From the NCBI RefSeq assembly GCF_009002475.1, contig NZ_AP019860.1:5532501-5596500 (forward strand): DNA of 64,000 nt, read 5' to 3'. Shown here piece by piece: positions 52,698 to 62,786 of the stretch. Each line of letters opens with the position of its first letter. Position 1 is the stretch's first letter. Below the pieces are notes generated by a model, which saw only the letters and a list, made by a program, of their open reading frames with translations, searched no databases and was not told the origin of the DNA. Source of the stretch: Candidatus Uabimicrobium amorphum (GTDB lineage Bacteria > Planctomycetota > Uabimicrobiia > Uabimicrobiales > Uabimicrobiaceae). The position numbers and the translations under genes were made by a program.

Positions 52698-55600
52698 TTT
52701 CCAAAACGATCGTATTTTTCAATAATGCGTATCTGCTCTATTTTCTGCGGCGTTAGTAACGGAATAATATCTGGGTAGGACCTGCGTAGAAAATTTCCGG
52801 TAATACGACGTACCTCTTTTCTTTCTTGATACGAATAGGCGGTGATCATATTTTGTTCCAGGGCATATGCCAAATATTTTTTGGCAAGGGGATCTTTATT
52901 ATTCTGTGTTTGTTTTAGACGTAAAGAAGCAAGGGGAACACCATAAAGGTCTTTACTGTAATGCAAAAATAAATATTTGAAAATGCGATATGCCTTGTCA
53001 TTGTCGCCTATTTGCGCGTAAAGATTTGCCATGCGTGACATTAAACGCTGAGTTTGCAATGTATCGAGAGACTCTAGCGTGTCGCGTACAGCATCGTTTT
53101 TGTTTTGCCACAGGTATATTTCTGCCAATTCTACCCAGTAACGAGAGTAGTTATAGTACCTTGTCGCCTGCAACAAATCTTTGATACTCTCCTCATATCG
53201 ACCTAGGCTGCGGTAAACAACGGCTCTTTCATAATAGAATTGAGCCATATCTTTTTCCGACAGCGATGGATGGATACCCCTCCTAATTCGCGCTAATTTT
53301 ATTGCGTGAGATAGCCATTGCAGAAACTGCTGTTGTTGCGATGCCGGAACTTGTCGCAAAAATACGATATACCCCCCGTAATTTTCCTCGGTGTTCTGGT
53401 GCAAGTTCATTTGCTTAATGATCACCTCCTGCCACAAATGAAACCTAAGAGTACTGTGAAACCCAATAGCAGCCCCCATTACCTTAGCGGTGTCTGTTTC
53501 GCGTAACATTTGTTGGTATATTTGTTGTTTTTGTTCTTTCGTGGCAAGAACTACTTTCGCTGCCATCGCATTCTTGCGTAAAGTTGGATTTGGACTTTTG
53601 AGTTTTTTTTCCACAAAAGCTTGTTTTTCTGACACTTCGGTAACGGTAATAATTCTTTTAATGAACGTTCTCATGAAAGGTTGCATTTTTTCAAGTGAGT
53701 CGAATCTCACAAAGGGCCTTCTCAGATAAACTAATATAGAGTTTTGTAATTCTGTACTTTGGTTTTCGATAAGGTCGAGACGATAATAGCCCAAAGTGGC
53801 AAAAGATATGCATACCCATTGACGTAGAAGAACATTGGGGTCGTTCAGTAGTTGTGGGAATTCACGTAAAATTTGTTGGTAGCGCAGAATATTTTTTTGT
53901 ACGCTGTTGGCACTAAAAAGACGCATGAAGTTTGCGGCCATGTACGTGTATATTCTTACAAAAGGAGATAGTTCAGTGTTATAAATGACACGCTGAATCG
54001 TTTGGTAACTTTGGTTTTGGTTACTATATCCATAAATAGCACGTAAACCTATATTTCCTGGCTTTTGTATCAAGCGCTTGAGATCATCGGCAAAACGATC
54101 TATTTTAACTTGATTGTAGTTATCTAGATAGAATAGGGGAATGGATTTAATGTACTCGGAAGGGTCATTTAGTCCTATTCGGTATTCTCGGATAAATTGT
54201 TTGGGGTTGCGAAATACTTGTGGAGAGATCCAAAAGTAGTAGTGGGCATAAGCACGATGTACAATAGGTTGCGAGTACTGCATATTGCTTGTTAGAATTT
54301 TGAGACTCATGATCAACTTTTTTGGGTATCTGGAGTTGATTGCCGCGGTACTGGCCGCAGCATACAGTTTTACGATGGGGTAATGGCTGTCTATGAGTTC
54401 ATATAAAATGTCGCTGGCGAGTCTATTTTCGAAACGCCACTCAGGAGGTCGTCGATTGCGCAAACGGTGTTTGGGGTAGATGAATGTACTTTTGGCAATA
54501 AGGGCTAAAAGAAATTCGTGGCCCTGTTGCTGAGGATTCAACCTGTTCATCTCCTGAAAAACTTTCATATCTTCACGTATTCCCGCTTCTCGAAGAACAC
54601 ACACACTAATAATGGCTCCCACTAAATCTTGAGAAGCTTGCGTTGTGAGGCTTTCAACGGTGGCAAAATCCAAGATTTGTACCAAAGCTTTCGCGGCGAG
54701 ATAGCGTTTTAAAATACTCTCATTGGTATCTTTGAAGACCTGTTGTAGTAAATGGGGGTTCAAATCTTTTTTAATTTGTGCATTTGTATTCAGATATAAG
54801 TGTGCGATTTCGTAGTAAAGAGAGAGTCTTTCTTCGTGCTTTCTTTTCTGTTCAATACTGCGCAAGGTGTCTAGCATTTTTTTGCGTGCTTTTTCAGGTA
54901 AAGTCATGGCAAAGTTTTGTGTATTCTTTTGCCAATTTTTCTGATAACGCAAGCGAATGATTCCAACGATGGCACTATCGTAAAACTTTTTTTCGGGAAT
55001 TTTTTTATCGGTGATTTTACGTATAAGGTCAAAAAATGTTTGTAGTTTTCCGTCAGTGTTGAGGGCTTTTTTCTTCGTTATGTACACATCGCGATACGTG
55101 TGTTCGATGGCAGCAAATTTTTCGCGAAATAAATCGGGTGCTGTTACGCGACTTGATTGAGCGCTAATATACTTGAGAAAAATGATGCTGTTGTCCTGTA
55201 AAGAGGGTTTCTGAAAACTGACTTCCATAAGAAGCTCAATGGTCGCAACGCTATTGTCTCCTTTTTCTATCGCATTTACGAACGCTTGGTAAGCTTTTTT
55301 GTACTCTTTTTGATAAAGGAATGTTTTGCCGAGAAAAGTATAGTATTCGCTGCGATGCGGATTTGCTTTTACACAGCGTTGAAAATATTCGTTGGCTTTT
55401 TGTAAATGATGACTTCGCATACGGTCGTTCTTGGCAAACATCTCAAGGTGATATTTTCCCATATACGAAAGGGCGATGTTATCTTGCGGGGCGATACTCT
55501 CAAGCTTTTGCAAAATTTGCAATGCCTCTGCAAAGTTTTTCTGTGGCTTTTCCACGGTTTCATATTGACATTGTGCGACGTAAGACAGTAATTCGCGATC

Positions 55601-56998
55601 AGAGTTTTCGATAATATTCGGAATTTTTTTGAAATATAGCAAAGCGTTGGTGTAGTCTTGTTTCTTATAGTACAACATGGCAATGTAGTAGTTGTTTTTT
55701 TCTTGAATATCTGATTCTTTTGGGTATTGCTGCGCTATTTTCTTTATTTGGTAGGCGTTGCGTTGTTCGTAGTACATCGCCATTAAAGTCAGGATCGTCT
55801 TATTTTTAATCAGGTCACTCTGTATATGATTTTTATAAATTTTTTGCACTTTTTGGTATTGTTTTAGTTTTGCACAAACAAAAAGTAAATTTTCATACAA
55901 AGCATGTGAAGGCTTTGTTTCGCTAGCGATGATTTGTTGCAAAATTTGTTGCGCTTTTGTATACAATTCCTGGTTGATATATCTTTGTGCACGGACAGCA
56001 GGTGTACTTTCATCTATTTCGATTTTTTGTTGCACATTAAAATGCAAATACAAACCGCTAAGCAAGGCGCACATCATAACAAAAAGAGCTGTGTATAAAA
56101 TTTTCCCAAAACGATAGTGAAAACCTAGCCAGCCACCAGAAACCTTTTGCTGATTTAGGAATTTATGTAAATCGTCGGCAAACAGTTCGGCGTTGGCGTA
56201 ACGATATTGGAGCGTTTGCGTAGATTTGAGCCAAATATTTTCTAGATCTTTTGGAGCGGAAGGATCTTGTTTACTCATCGCGGTAATTTTACTATTTTGC
56301 AAGTTAAAGAAAACTTCAACGGCACTCTCTCCCGGAACCATATAGGTTCCCGTTACCATTTCATACAAAATTGCTCCCAGAGCATGTACGTCGGTACGGG
56401 CGTCAATTTGAGAACGGTGTCCTGCCATTTGTTCCAGTGACATGTAGCGTGGCGTTCCGACGATTTCCCCTGTTTTCGTGAGTTTATTGTCTTGTACGCG
56501 AATATTTTTGGCGAGACCAAAGTCCATGATAATAGGTTGTTGTTCGGGAGTAATGATGATATTTGCTGGTTTTATGTCGCGATGAATAATTTTGTGGCCA
56601 TGGGCATAGTGGAGCGCTCGTGCAACTTTTTCTAATATGACAATTTTTTGGTGTAAGGATAAAGTTTGTTCTTTTAGACAGACATCAAGCGGTTTACCAG
56701 CAATGTATTCCATCACTATGTATATGTAATTTTCGACGCGACCCACATTATAAATTTTGACAATATTCGCATGATCGAGTTGTGCCGAAAGTTGCGCCTC
56801 GCGTAAGAATCTTTTTTTTACGACATCGGGGTTTTTCCCCGTAGAAATGAATTTAATGGCGACAGTACGCTGTGGATTTCTCTCTAACGCCTTGTAGACA
56901 ACGCCCATCCCTCCTTCGCCGATTTTTTGTAGTATTGTGTAGTTATTGGCGAATGTACGTGTTTTTCCACCATCATCAAATAAATTTGTATCTGCCAT
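52694..56998 (-). CDS. Giant Ser/Thr kinase with TPR and HEAT-like regions
   Basis: 1434 residues. A complete kinase domain (about 20-285): GEGGMGVVYKAL, VAIKFI, HRDIKPAN near 138, MDFGLAKN near 158, MSLEQMAG. A membrane span lies near 297-320 (ILYTALFVMMCALLSGLYL). The remainder is almost entirely helical: TPR units (about 330-640, for example YYTFLGKTFLYQKEYKKAYQAF), a HEAT-like middle (about 750-1230) and TPR again near the C-terminus (ERAVVYRSLGRYEESIKDLLQA). Such solenoids bind other proteins, here on the far side of the membrane. Stand-alone gene. Its stop overlaps the convergent dehydrogenase gene. Confidence 0.93.
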   Translation of the reverse strand: MADTNLFDDGGKTRTFANNYTILQKIGEGGMGVVYKALERNPQRTVAIKFISTGKNPDVVKKRFLREAQLSAQLDHANIVKIYNVGRVENYIYIVMEYIAGKPLDVCLKEQTLSLHQKIVILEKVARALHYAHGHKIIHRDIKPANIIITPEQQPIIMDFGLAKNIRVQDNKLTKTGEIVGTPRYMSLEQMAGHRSQIDARTDVHALGAILYEMVTGTYMVPGESAVEVFFNLQNSKITAMSKQDPSAPKDLENIWLKSTQTLQYRYANAELFADDLHKFLNQQKVSGGWLGFHYRFGKILYTALFVMMCALLSGLYLHFNVQQKIEIDESTPAVRAQRYINQELYTKAQQILQQIIASETKPSHALYENLLFVCAKLKQYQKVQKIYKNHIQSDLIKNKTILTLMAMYYEQRNAYQIKKIAQQYPKESDIQEKNNYYIAMLYYKKQDYTNALLYFKKIPNIIENSDRELLSYVAQCQYETVEKPQKNFAEALQILQKLESIAPQDNIALSYMGKYHLEMFAKNDRMRSHHLQKANEYFQRCVKANPHRSEYYTFLGKTFLYQKEYKKAYQAFVNAIEKGDNSVATIELLMEVSFQKPSLQDNSIIFLKYISAQSSRVTAPDLFREKFAAIEHTYRDVYITKKKALNTDGKLQTFFDLIRKITDKKIPEKKFYDSAIVGIIRLRYQKNWQKNTQNFAMTLPEKARKKMLDTLRSIEQKRKHEERLSLYYEIAHLYLNTNAQIKKDLNPHLLQQVFKDTNESILKRYLAAKALVQILDFATVESLTTQASQDLVGAIISVCVLREAGIREDMKVFQEMNRLNPQQQGHEFLLALIAKSTFIYPKHRLRNRRPPEWRFENRLASDILYELIDSHYPIVKLYAAASTAAINSRYPKKLIMSLKILTSNMQYSQPIVHRAYAHYYFWISPQVFRNPKQFIREYRIGLNDPSEYIKSIPLFYLDNYNQVKIDRFADDLKRLIQKPGNIGLRAIYGYSNQNQSYQTIQRVIYNTELSPFVRIYTYMAANFMRLFSANSVQKNILRYQQILREFPQLLNDPNVLLRQWVCISFATLGYYRLDLIENQSTELQNSILVYLRRPFVRFDSLEKMQPFMRTFIKRIITVTEVSEKQAFVEKKLKSPNPTLRKNAMAAKVVLATKEQKQQIYQQMLRETDTAKVMGAAIGFHSTLRFHLWQEVIIKQMNLHQNTEENYGGYIVFLRQVPASQQQQFLQWLSHAIKLARIRRGIHPSLSEKDMAQFYYERAVVYRSLGRYEESIKDLLQATRYYNYSRYWVELAEIYLWQNKNDAVRDTLESLDTLQTQRLMSRMANLYAQIGDNDKAYRIFKYLFLHYSKDLYGVPLASLRLKQTQNNKDPLAKKYLAYALEQNMITAYSYQERKEVRRITGNFLRRSYPDIIPLLTPQKIEQIRIIEKYDRFGN

Positions 56999-57058
56999 CA
57001 GTTTACCTACTCTATTGTATTATCTTACGTGGTTTTATAACAAAATTTGTTCAGAACT

Positions 57059-58051
57059 TTAGTGATATGTTTGTAAAAAATTGTCAAACTCTTCTTGGTA
57101 GCGCTGCAAGCGTGCCTCAATGTTTTCGTCGAGATCTTCTTCCATGTGATCGACTTTGATGAGAATGTTGGCAAACATGAGTAAACGTCCCATAAAAAAT
57201 GTTTCTATCTCTCCAGGGTAACTCTGTGGCCAATTACGTACAGAGTCATAACCGTCTTTAAATTTTTGAAAAAGAATCGTGTGATTTGGTCGAAATCGAA
57301 TATACAAAAGAGCGATAGATATATCTTGGATAGGGCTTCCCCACATACAATCTTCAAAGTCTAAGGCATATAGTTGTCCTTTATGAACCTTAACGTTGTC
57401 CAAATGCAAATCTCCATGAATTATTATGGATGGAGAAGCGAGTTTTTGAATGGCTTTTTCGACCTTCTCTGCGGTTTTTTGGTAAATGGAAAGTCGCTTG
57501 GTAGGCATAAGTGAGCGGTATTGATCACTAAAAAGAACTTGTTTATCCCAATAAAATACTTTATTCCATTTACGTAACTTGTTCGCTGCGGTAACATGAC
57601 ATTTTTCAGAAGCGTTATGAATAGAAGCCAACAATTTACCCCATTTGAAAACATTGGGACGAGAAACACGACTGCGTAAACTTACACCAGGTATCCATTT
57701 AAAAACACAACAGTGTCGCACTACAGGGCTCTCTACTGTTGCAACAAAATGGCTATTTTTGGTGAGTTTTGTGAGTAAAATGGGTAGACGAGGATTTTGC
57801 TGATGCATCATATCCAGCCATGTGAGATAAGCAACTAGTTCCTCATAACTCATGTCTCCTGGACGAACAACCTTAATAATATACTGATCATTTTGCTGAT
57901 CTACCACTTTATATAAAATATTGGAATGCTCTGCGTAAAAGGAAATACTTTTGATTTTTATATCGTATTGAAGTAAAGCATTTTCGACTATCGTGCGCAA
58001 GATCGCTAGTTTTTTACGACGTGGTAAATGAGCAAATTGTGTTAAGTTCAT
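57059..58051 (-). CDS. APH-like phosphotransferase family protein
   Basis: 330 residues of the aminoglycoside phosphotransferase/choline kinase fold. Lysine in YIIKVVRPGDMSYEEL, catalytic loop SIIIHGDLHLDNVKV and metal-binding ALDFEDCMWGSPIQDISIAL are all present, so activity is plausible. The HGDLHLDN and QD pattern is reminiscent of SrkA-type stress kinases, but substrate cannot be called. Soluble. It begins the minus-strand pair upstream of the giant kinase gene, with a 60-bp gap. Confidence 0.8.
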   Translation of the reverse strand: MNLTQFAHLPRRKKLAILRTIVENALLQYDIKIKSISFYAEHSNILYKVVDQQNDQYIIKVVRPGDMSYEELVAYLTWLDMMHQQNPRLPILLTKLTKNSHFVATVESPVVRHCCVFKWIPGVSLRSRVSRPNVFKWGKLLASIHNASEKCHVTAANKLRKWNKVFYWDKQVLFSDQYRSLMPTKRLSIYQKTAEKVEKAIQKLASPSIIIHGDLHLDNVKVHKGQLYALDFEDCMWGSPIQDISIALLYIRFRPNHTILFQKFKDGYDSVRNWPQSYPGEIETFFMGRLLMFANILIKVDHMEEDLDENIEARLQRYQEEFDNFLQTYH

Positions 58052-58244
58052 CAGAAATCCTATTCACTGTTTTGGTACAAATCAATACTTATTAGTATAG
58101 CATATAAATATTGATTTGTACCAATGCTATTTGAGGTGTATCACGATGAGATTTTGTTGATATTTCATTGTGGTTTTGTTAGGGTAAATAAGTTATTCTC
58201 AACCACTCTTTACCAAGAAAAATTTATGTGAAATGGGGAAAAAT

Positions 58245-59771
58245 ATGCATATTTTGAAAGTATCATTGCTCGCTGCGGTGTTGATTTTGACGGTTAGTGC
58301 ACAACAAGTACATCATGAGGGAGTACAACTTTATGATACACTAAAAAAAACGGGAATGGTTATGCAAAATAGCATTTCGCAATACGGAGACAATCCCAAC
58401 AGCGCTGTTACAGTTCTTCGTCTGAACTCTATTTCCAAAGAGGGAAATAAAGAATTGTTAGAACAATACAGCACGAAAAGAGTTCGGGAAAATAAAAGTA
58501 GCGAACAAGTTGTAAATAGTCGTGGTGATTTAAATGGCGACGGCGAATCTGATCAGTACGAAGTAACCAAAACCGGTATTCGCGTTACGGATGGTGCTTC
58601 CAAGAAAACAAAATTTTATCCTCTACAGCCACCATATGCGGTAAATGGACAGTATGACTTAGATGGCGAACCAGGAATGGAAATTGGTGTTGTCACCATC
58701 GGAAATTTTGTGGTGATCAATCATCGTACGCAAAAAATGAAGCGTTACATCCTCAGTGGAGACTATGCCATAAACGGGCAATACGATCTAGACGGAGAAC
58801 CTGGTTTAGAGATAGGGGTCGTGCAACGTGGAGCCTTTCACATCATCGATGATCGTGAAAAGAAAGCAAAAGCATATTCTCTCTACGGTGATTATGGAGT
58901 CAATGGAAGTTACCAGTTAGATGATCAGCCAGGGGCGGAAATTGGAATTATCCAACGCGGAGCTTTACGCATATTGCAACATCGCATCAAGAAAATGAAG
59001 TCCTATCCACTGAGTGGCGATTACGCGATCAATGGTCACTACGATGTCGACGGTAAAGCTGGTGAAGAGATTGGGATAGTACAACGCGGTGCGTTTCGCA
59101 TTTTGCATCATGCCACCGAAGACGTGAAGTCTCATGGTTTAAGTGGAGATTATGCCATCAATGGACATTACGATTTAGATGGTAAGCCGGGGATGGAAAT
59201 AGGAATCGTACAACGCGGAACTTTTCGCGTAATTCAAAACGGACGATTTCGCAATTATCACCTAGACGGCGACTATGCGATTAACGGTCAATACGACGTT
59301 GATGGGCAACCGGGAATGGAAATTGGTGTTGTGCAACGCAAAGCGTTTCGCGTTTTACACAGTAGCGGTAAAATAAAATCGTTCTATCTAGACGGTGATT
59401 ATGCCATCAATGGACAATACGACGCAGATGGGCAGCCAGGAATGGAAATTGGTGTTGTACAACGCGGCGCATTTCGCATTTTGCATTACATCACCGGAAA
59501 GACAAAGTCATATTCCTTGAGCGGCGACTATGCGATCAATGGCAATTACGATGCTGATGGTGAACCAGGTGTCGAAATTGGTATTGTACAACGTGGCGCA
59601 TTTCGCATTATTGATGACCGTGACCAGAAGATACGTAGCTATGGTTTAAATGGTGATTATCGAATACAGGGTGCTTTTGACCAAGATGGACAACCGGGTG
59701 TCGAAATTGGCGTAGAAAACAAAGGCCGCACCGGAAAGATCACCGATCGCATTCAGAAAATTGTGTGGTAA
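58245..59771 (+). CDS. Secreted tandem-repeat protein with DxDG-type motifs
   Basis: About 508 residues from the ATG at 58245 (GGGGA about 6 bp upstream; an ATG at 58233 has no site). The signal peptide is clear (ILKVSLLAAVLILTVSAQ). Residues about 90-125 contain an FG-GAP-like calcium motif (DLNGDGESDQY). Nine repeats of about 43 residues follow, each built as YAINGxYDxDGxPGxEIGxVQRGAFRI plus a variable strand and SGD. Asp-rich loops suggest calcium binding and a beta-propeller or solenoid. I do not recognise the exact repeat. Exported, probably structural or adhesive; that is inference. Confidence 0.8.
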   Translation: MHILKVSLLAAVLILTVSAQQVHHEGVQLYDTLKKTGMVMQNSISQYGDNPNSAVTVLRLNSISKEGNKELLEQYSTKRVRENKSSEQVVNSRGDLNGDGESDQYEVTKTGIRVTDGASKKTKFYPLQPPYAVNGQYDLDGEPGMEIGVVTIGNFVVINHRTQKMKRYILSGDYAINGQYDLDGEPGLEIGVVQRGAFHIIDDREKKAKAYSLYGDYGVNGSYQLDDQPGAEIGIIQRGALRILQHRIKKMKSYPLSGDYAINGHYDVDGKAGEEIGIVQRGAFRILHHATEDVKSHGLSGDYAINGHYDLDGKPGMEIGIVQRGTFRVIQNGRFRNYHLDGDYAINGQYDVDGQPGMEIGVVQRKAFRVLHSSGKIKSFYLDGDYAINGQYDADGQPGMEIGVVQRGAFRILHYITGKTKSYSLSGDYAINGNYDADGEPGVEIGIVQRGAFRIIDDRDQKIRSYGLNGDYRIQGAFDQDGQPGVEIGVENKGRTGKITDRIQKIVW

Positions 59772-59783
59772 TTTGGTGAGTCA

Positions 59784-59972
59784 CTGGTGTGCGATGCCCC
59801 CACATCAGTGCATCTAATGGCGTATAGGAAAAGACGTCCTTGGAATGCGTGACAAATACGGATACTTATTGACGCGAATTAACGTTGCGTTTTTTCTTTA
59901 CTTTTTGAACTACGTAAACTCCCCCTGCGGGGAGTAATCGGCGAAGCCGATTGTGGGGGCATCGTATACCAG
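59784..59972. repeat. MITE-like or structured-RNA element with 21-bp terminal inverted repeats
   Basis: The ends CTGGTGTGCGATGCCCCCACA (59784-59804, 21 bp) and 59952-59972 are inverted copies differing at two sites, both G-U compatible in RNA. Inside, near the right end, are two perfect hairpins: ACTCCCC-CTGC-GGGGAGT (59918-59935) and AATCGGC-GAA-GCCGATT (59936-59952). The element is GC-rich against its surroundings and carries no reading frame. Confidence 0.65.
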
Positions 59973-59995
59973 CAAATATCTATAAACGAACAATC

Positions 59996-61978
59996 CTAAT
60001 CGCGATATTTATCAAACCATGCGAGAATGTATGCTACTTTACTCATCAAATAACTTGGTGTTGCCGCAATACCATGTGAGGCCTCGGGTATACGGACCAT
60101 TGCGCATTCCACTTTACGCAAACGTAACGCTTGATAAAATTGCTCTGTTTCAGAAATAGGTGTTCGGTAGTCTCGTTCTCCGGTTAAGAGCATTGTTGGT
60201 GTGGTTACGTTGCCAACCAACGATAATGGGGAGCGTTTCAGGTAGTGCTCGGGATGCTCCCAAGGAAATCCCGGAAACCAATATTTGCAAAAATAGTCGT
60301 ACGCATCTGCGGTGAGAACAAAACTATACCAGTTGATAACGGGTTTTGCGACAACGGCGGCACGAAATCTATTGGTCTTTCCTACGATCCACGCACTTAA
60401 AACACCACCACCACTACCTCCTGTGACAAATAGATTTTTTTCATCAACATAACCTTGTTTGATGACATGATCAACACCCGACATTAAATCATCATAGTCT
60501 TGGCTTGGATAGTTGTGATGAATAAGGTTGGCAAACTCATTGCCATAACTTGTGCTTCCACGGGGATTTATGTATACGGTTACATAACCAGCGGCGGCAT
60601 ATAGTTGTAACTCGGCAGCAAAGTGGGGGCCGTAGCTAGCGAATGGTCCACCATGAATCTCTAAAATGAGTGGATATTTTTTGCTGGCATCAAACTGCGG
60701 GGGTTTGATGACCCAACCGTGGATTTTGCGCTTGTCATGTGAAGAGGCAAACCAAAATTCCTCTACACTACCCAATTGTTTGTGACCCAACAAATCTTCG
60801 TTAAGGCTGGTAAGAGTGTGTTGTTCGTTTTGATAAATCGCTGCGAGGTCTGCGGGGCGGTCACTGCGCGCTAAGGTATACGCCACTGTTTTTTGCCCTA
60901 CCGAGAAATCACCCCTAGCATATGGACGCCCCAGAGCGAGCCCTCCTACATTTTTCGCGACAACGGTCATTTCTCCGCTATGAATGTCAATATAGTTTAT
61001 CTTCGTTTGCCCCAAATCGGTATACGAGAAATAAATTCCTTTTCCGTCATGACTCCAAAGGGCTTTATTAACGCTGCGGTCGAATTTTGCCGTGAGATTT
61101 TTTGCTGGCGATAATAGGTAGAGGTTGGTCGTTTGATAGCCTTTGTATTTGTCGTCAAATCCTAGATAAGCTATTTGTCCAGAGGAAGAAACAAGTGGGC
61201 CGTGATCGGGACCCATACGCGACGTGAGTTGTTGTGATTTGCCGCTTTTGATGTCTATTTGGTAAATATTAGAATGGAGCGGCTCCTCTGGAGTGGAATT
61301 ACACGTGTAGATAATGTGAGTGTTTTTCCATGCTAGAGGTCCTTGGTGATCGTATTTTTCTGTGGTGAGTTGTCGTGCGGTACCTCCAGTTGCGGGAACA
61401 ACAAAAATTTGTTGATTTCCAGGTGTTTTATAACGACCACCGTCAAAACGATAGCGCAGTGCGTCCACAAAGATCGGTGGTTTTGCCCATTTAGCCCCTT
61501 GTGGTTTCGCGGGCAATTGTACAAAACTCTTTTTGGGCTTTTTTACAAACATCAAAAAGGCGATGTGTTTGCCATCTGCCGACCAACAGGCACCATGCGG
61601 AGACGAAGATACATGGGTAATTTTGTGACTGAGTTTGTCTTCTAGCCAATACAGGTATAGCTGTGTTGATGTGTTGTGTTTTGCTGTATACAATATGCGT
61701 GTGCCGTCGGGCGACCACCTTGGGGAATGCGTATGCTCTGGGAGAAGAGGACGATGTTTTTTGCTAACAATATCTACAATCCATATTTGTGTGACCTTGC
61801 GATCATTCATTACATCCATGGAGTTGCGTGTATAAACAACTGTTTTTCCATCGGGAGAAACTTGTGGATCGGAGGCATATTCCAATTCAAAAACGTCCAT
61901 CAACTGTAGTGTGTTGTTACTTTCGGTATAAAGGCATGTGAGTGACAATAACCACAAAACGCAATAAATTTTTTTCAT
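59996..61978 (-). CDS. Secreted S9-family prolyl oligopeptidase-like peptidase
   Basis: 660 residues. Signal peptide at the start (YCVLWLLSLTCLYTES). The propeller half has repeated TolB-like units (YASDPQVSPDGKTVVYTRN, SPRWSPDGTRILYTA, CWSADGKHIAFL). The hydrolase half has oxyanion and nucleophile regions HGGPFASYG and FVTGGSGGGVLSAW, Asp in TGERDYRTPISE and His in PEASHGIAATP. The nucleophile motif GGSGGG fits the acylaminoacyl-peptidase (S9C) class. It acts outside the cytoplasm. No operon partner. Confidence 0.93.
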   Translation of the reverse strand: MKKIYCVLWLLSLTCLYTESNNTLQLMDVFELEYASDPQVSPDGKTVVYTRNSMDVMNDRKVTQIWIVDIVSKKHRPLLPEHTHSPRWSPDGTRILYTAKHNTSTQLYLYWLEDKLSHKITHVSSSPHGACWSADGKHIAFLMFVKKPKKSFVQLPAKPQGAKWAKPPIFVDALRYRFDGGRYKTPGNQQIFVVPATGGTARQLTTEKYDHQGPLAWKNTHIIYTCNSTPEEPLHSNIYQIDIKSGKSQQLTSRMGPDHGPLVSSSGQIAYLGFDDKYKGYQTTNLYLLSPAKNLTAKFDRSVNKALWSHDGKGIYFSYTDLGQTKINYIDIHSGEMTVVAKNVGGLALGRPYARGDFSVGQKTVAYTLARSDRPADLAAIYQNEQHTLTSLNEDLLGHKQLGSVEEFWFASSHDKRKIHGWVIKPPQFDASKKYPLILEIHGGPFASYGPHFAAELQLYAAAGYVTVYINPRGSTSYGNEFANLIHHNYPSQDYDDLMSGVDHVIKQGYVDEKNLFVTGGSGGGVLSAWIVGKTNRFRAAVVAKPVINWYSFVLTADAYDYFCKYWFPGFPWEHPEHYLKRSPLSLVGNVTTPTMLLTGERDYRTPISETEQFYQALRLRKVECAMVRIPEASHGIAATPSYLMSKVAYILAWFDKYRD

Positions 61979-62201
61979 TTTTTGGCTTTCTAGATGTAAA
62001 TTAATTCGCGGAGTGCACGTAAAAAAATTTTATGCACGGTTTTTATTTGTTATTGTATAAAACATTGATAAGTTTGCCAAAGAGAAACAAATCCACAGCG
62101 TTACGATACTTGGAGAAAATAATTTAAAAAAACTCGGACAACAATGTTTCTTATCCACACATATATTATATAGGCAGGTATATATAATAAAGGAGTGAAT
62201 G

Positions 62202-62786
62202 ATGAATCTTCAAAGAAACTGTTCTACTCTTACAATCGAATTGATACAGTATATTCAGCAAAACCCGGGAACGGTAGCGCATATGAATAAGTTTTTACTA
62301 AAATATCAGGACGCTATTTATAAATTCATATTTATGGCTACGGGTGACTATCATGATAGTTTAGACATTACCAATAAAGTGTTACTGTCACTGGCAAAAA
62401 AAGTGACGACGATGGATAAAAAAAAATCGTTTAACTTTTTGGTAATTAAGCTGATCAAGGGAGAACTGAGCAATTACTGGCAAAAACAACGTACGAACAA
62501 GATGCAGATGCTTAAGCAAGCTCTACACAATAATCAAAAATTTTCGATAATAGAAAACTTAGAGACTTGCAATTCCAAGGCCGGAGAAATACTCGATTTT
62601 TTAGTCATCAATAATTTTGTTGAAAATTCGAATATACCGTATGTAAAAAATATTTTCTTACTCAAGTATCGCGATGGCAAAAGCCTGAATGACATAGCAA
62701 TGGAACTTCAAATAAGTAAACACCAAGTACAGAAGTCATTACAGGAACTTTGCCGGGAAGTGGAGGTCATTCTGAGAGATGAATAA
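62202..62786 (+). CDS. Divergent ECF-like RNA polymerase sigma factor
   Basis: About 194 residues from the ATG at 62202, well spaced from AGGAG at 62191-62195; an ATG at 62199 is also possible. A sigma region-2-like helix pair is seen around residues 35-70 (LLKYQDAIYKFIFMATGDYHDSLDI). A region-4 helix-turn-helix is seen around 150-190 (FLLKYRDGKSLNDIAMELQ, SKHQVQKSLQEL). The match is weaker than for standard ECF factors. The gene overlaps the start of a kinase gene by 8 bp. Sigma factors linked to Ser/Thr kinases are known from planctomycetes, where phosphorylation controls the sigma factor. Confidence 0.75.
   Translation: MNLQRNCSTLTIELIQYIQQNPGTVAHMNKFLLKYQDAIYKFIFMATGDYHDSLDITNKVLLSLAKKVTTMDKKKSFNFLVIKLIKGELSNYWQKQRTNKMQMLKQALHNNQKFSIIENLETCNSKAGEILDFLVINNFVENSNIPYVKNIFLLKYRDGKSLNDIAMELQISKHQVQKSLQELCREVEVILRDE

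Noticed and set aside
58650-59720. Regular DNA repeats resembling a CRISPR or satellite array
   Set aside because: The period of about 129 bp keeps one open frame and encodes uniform protein repeats.
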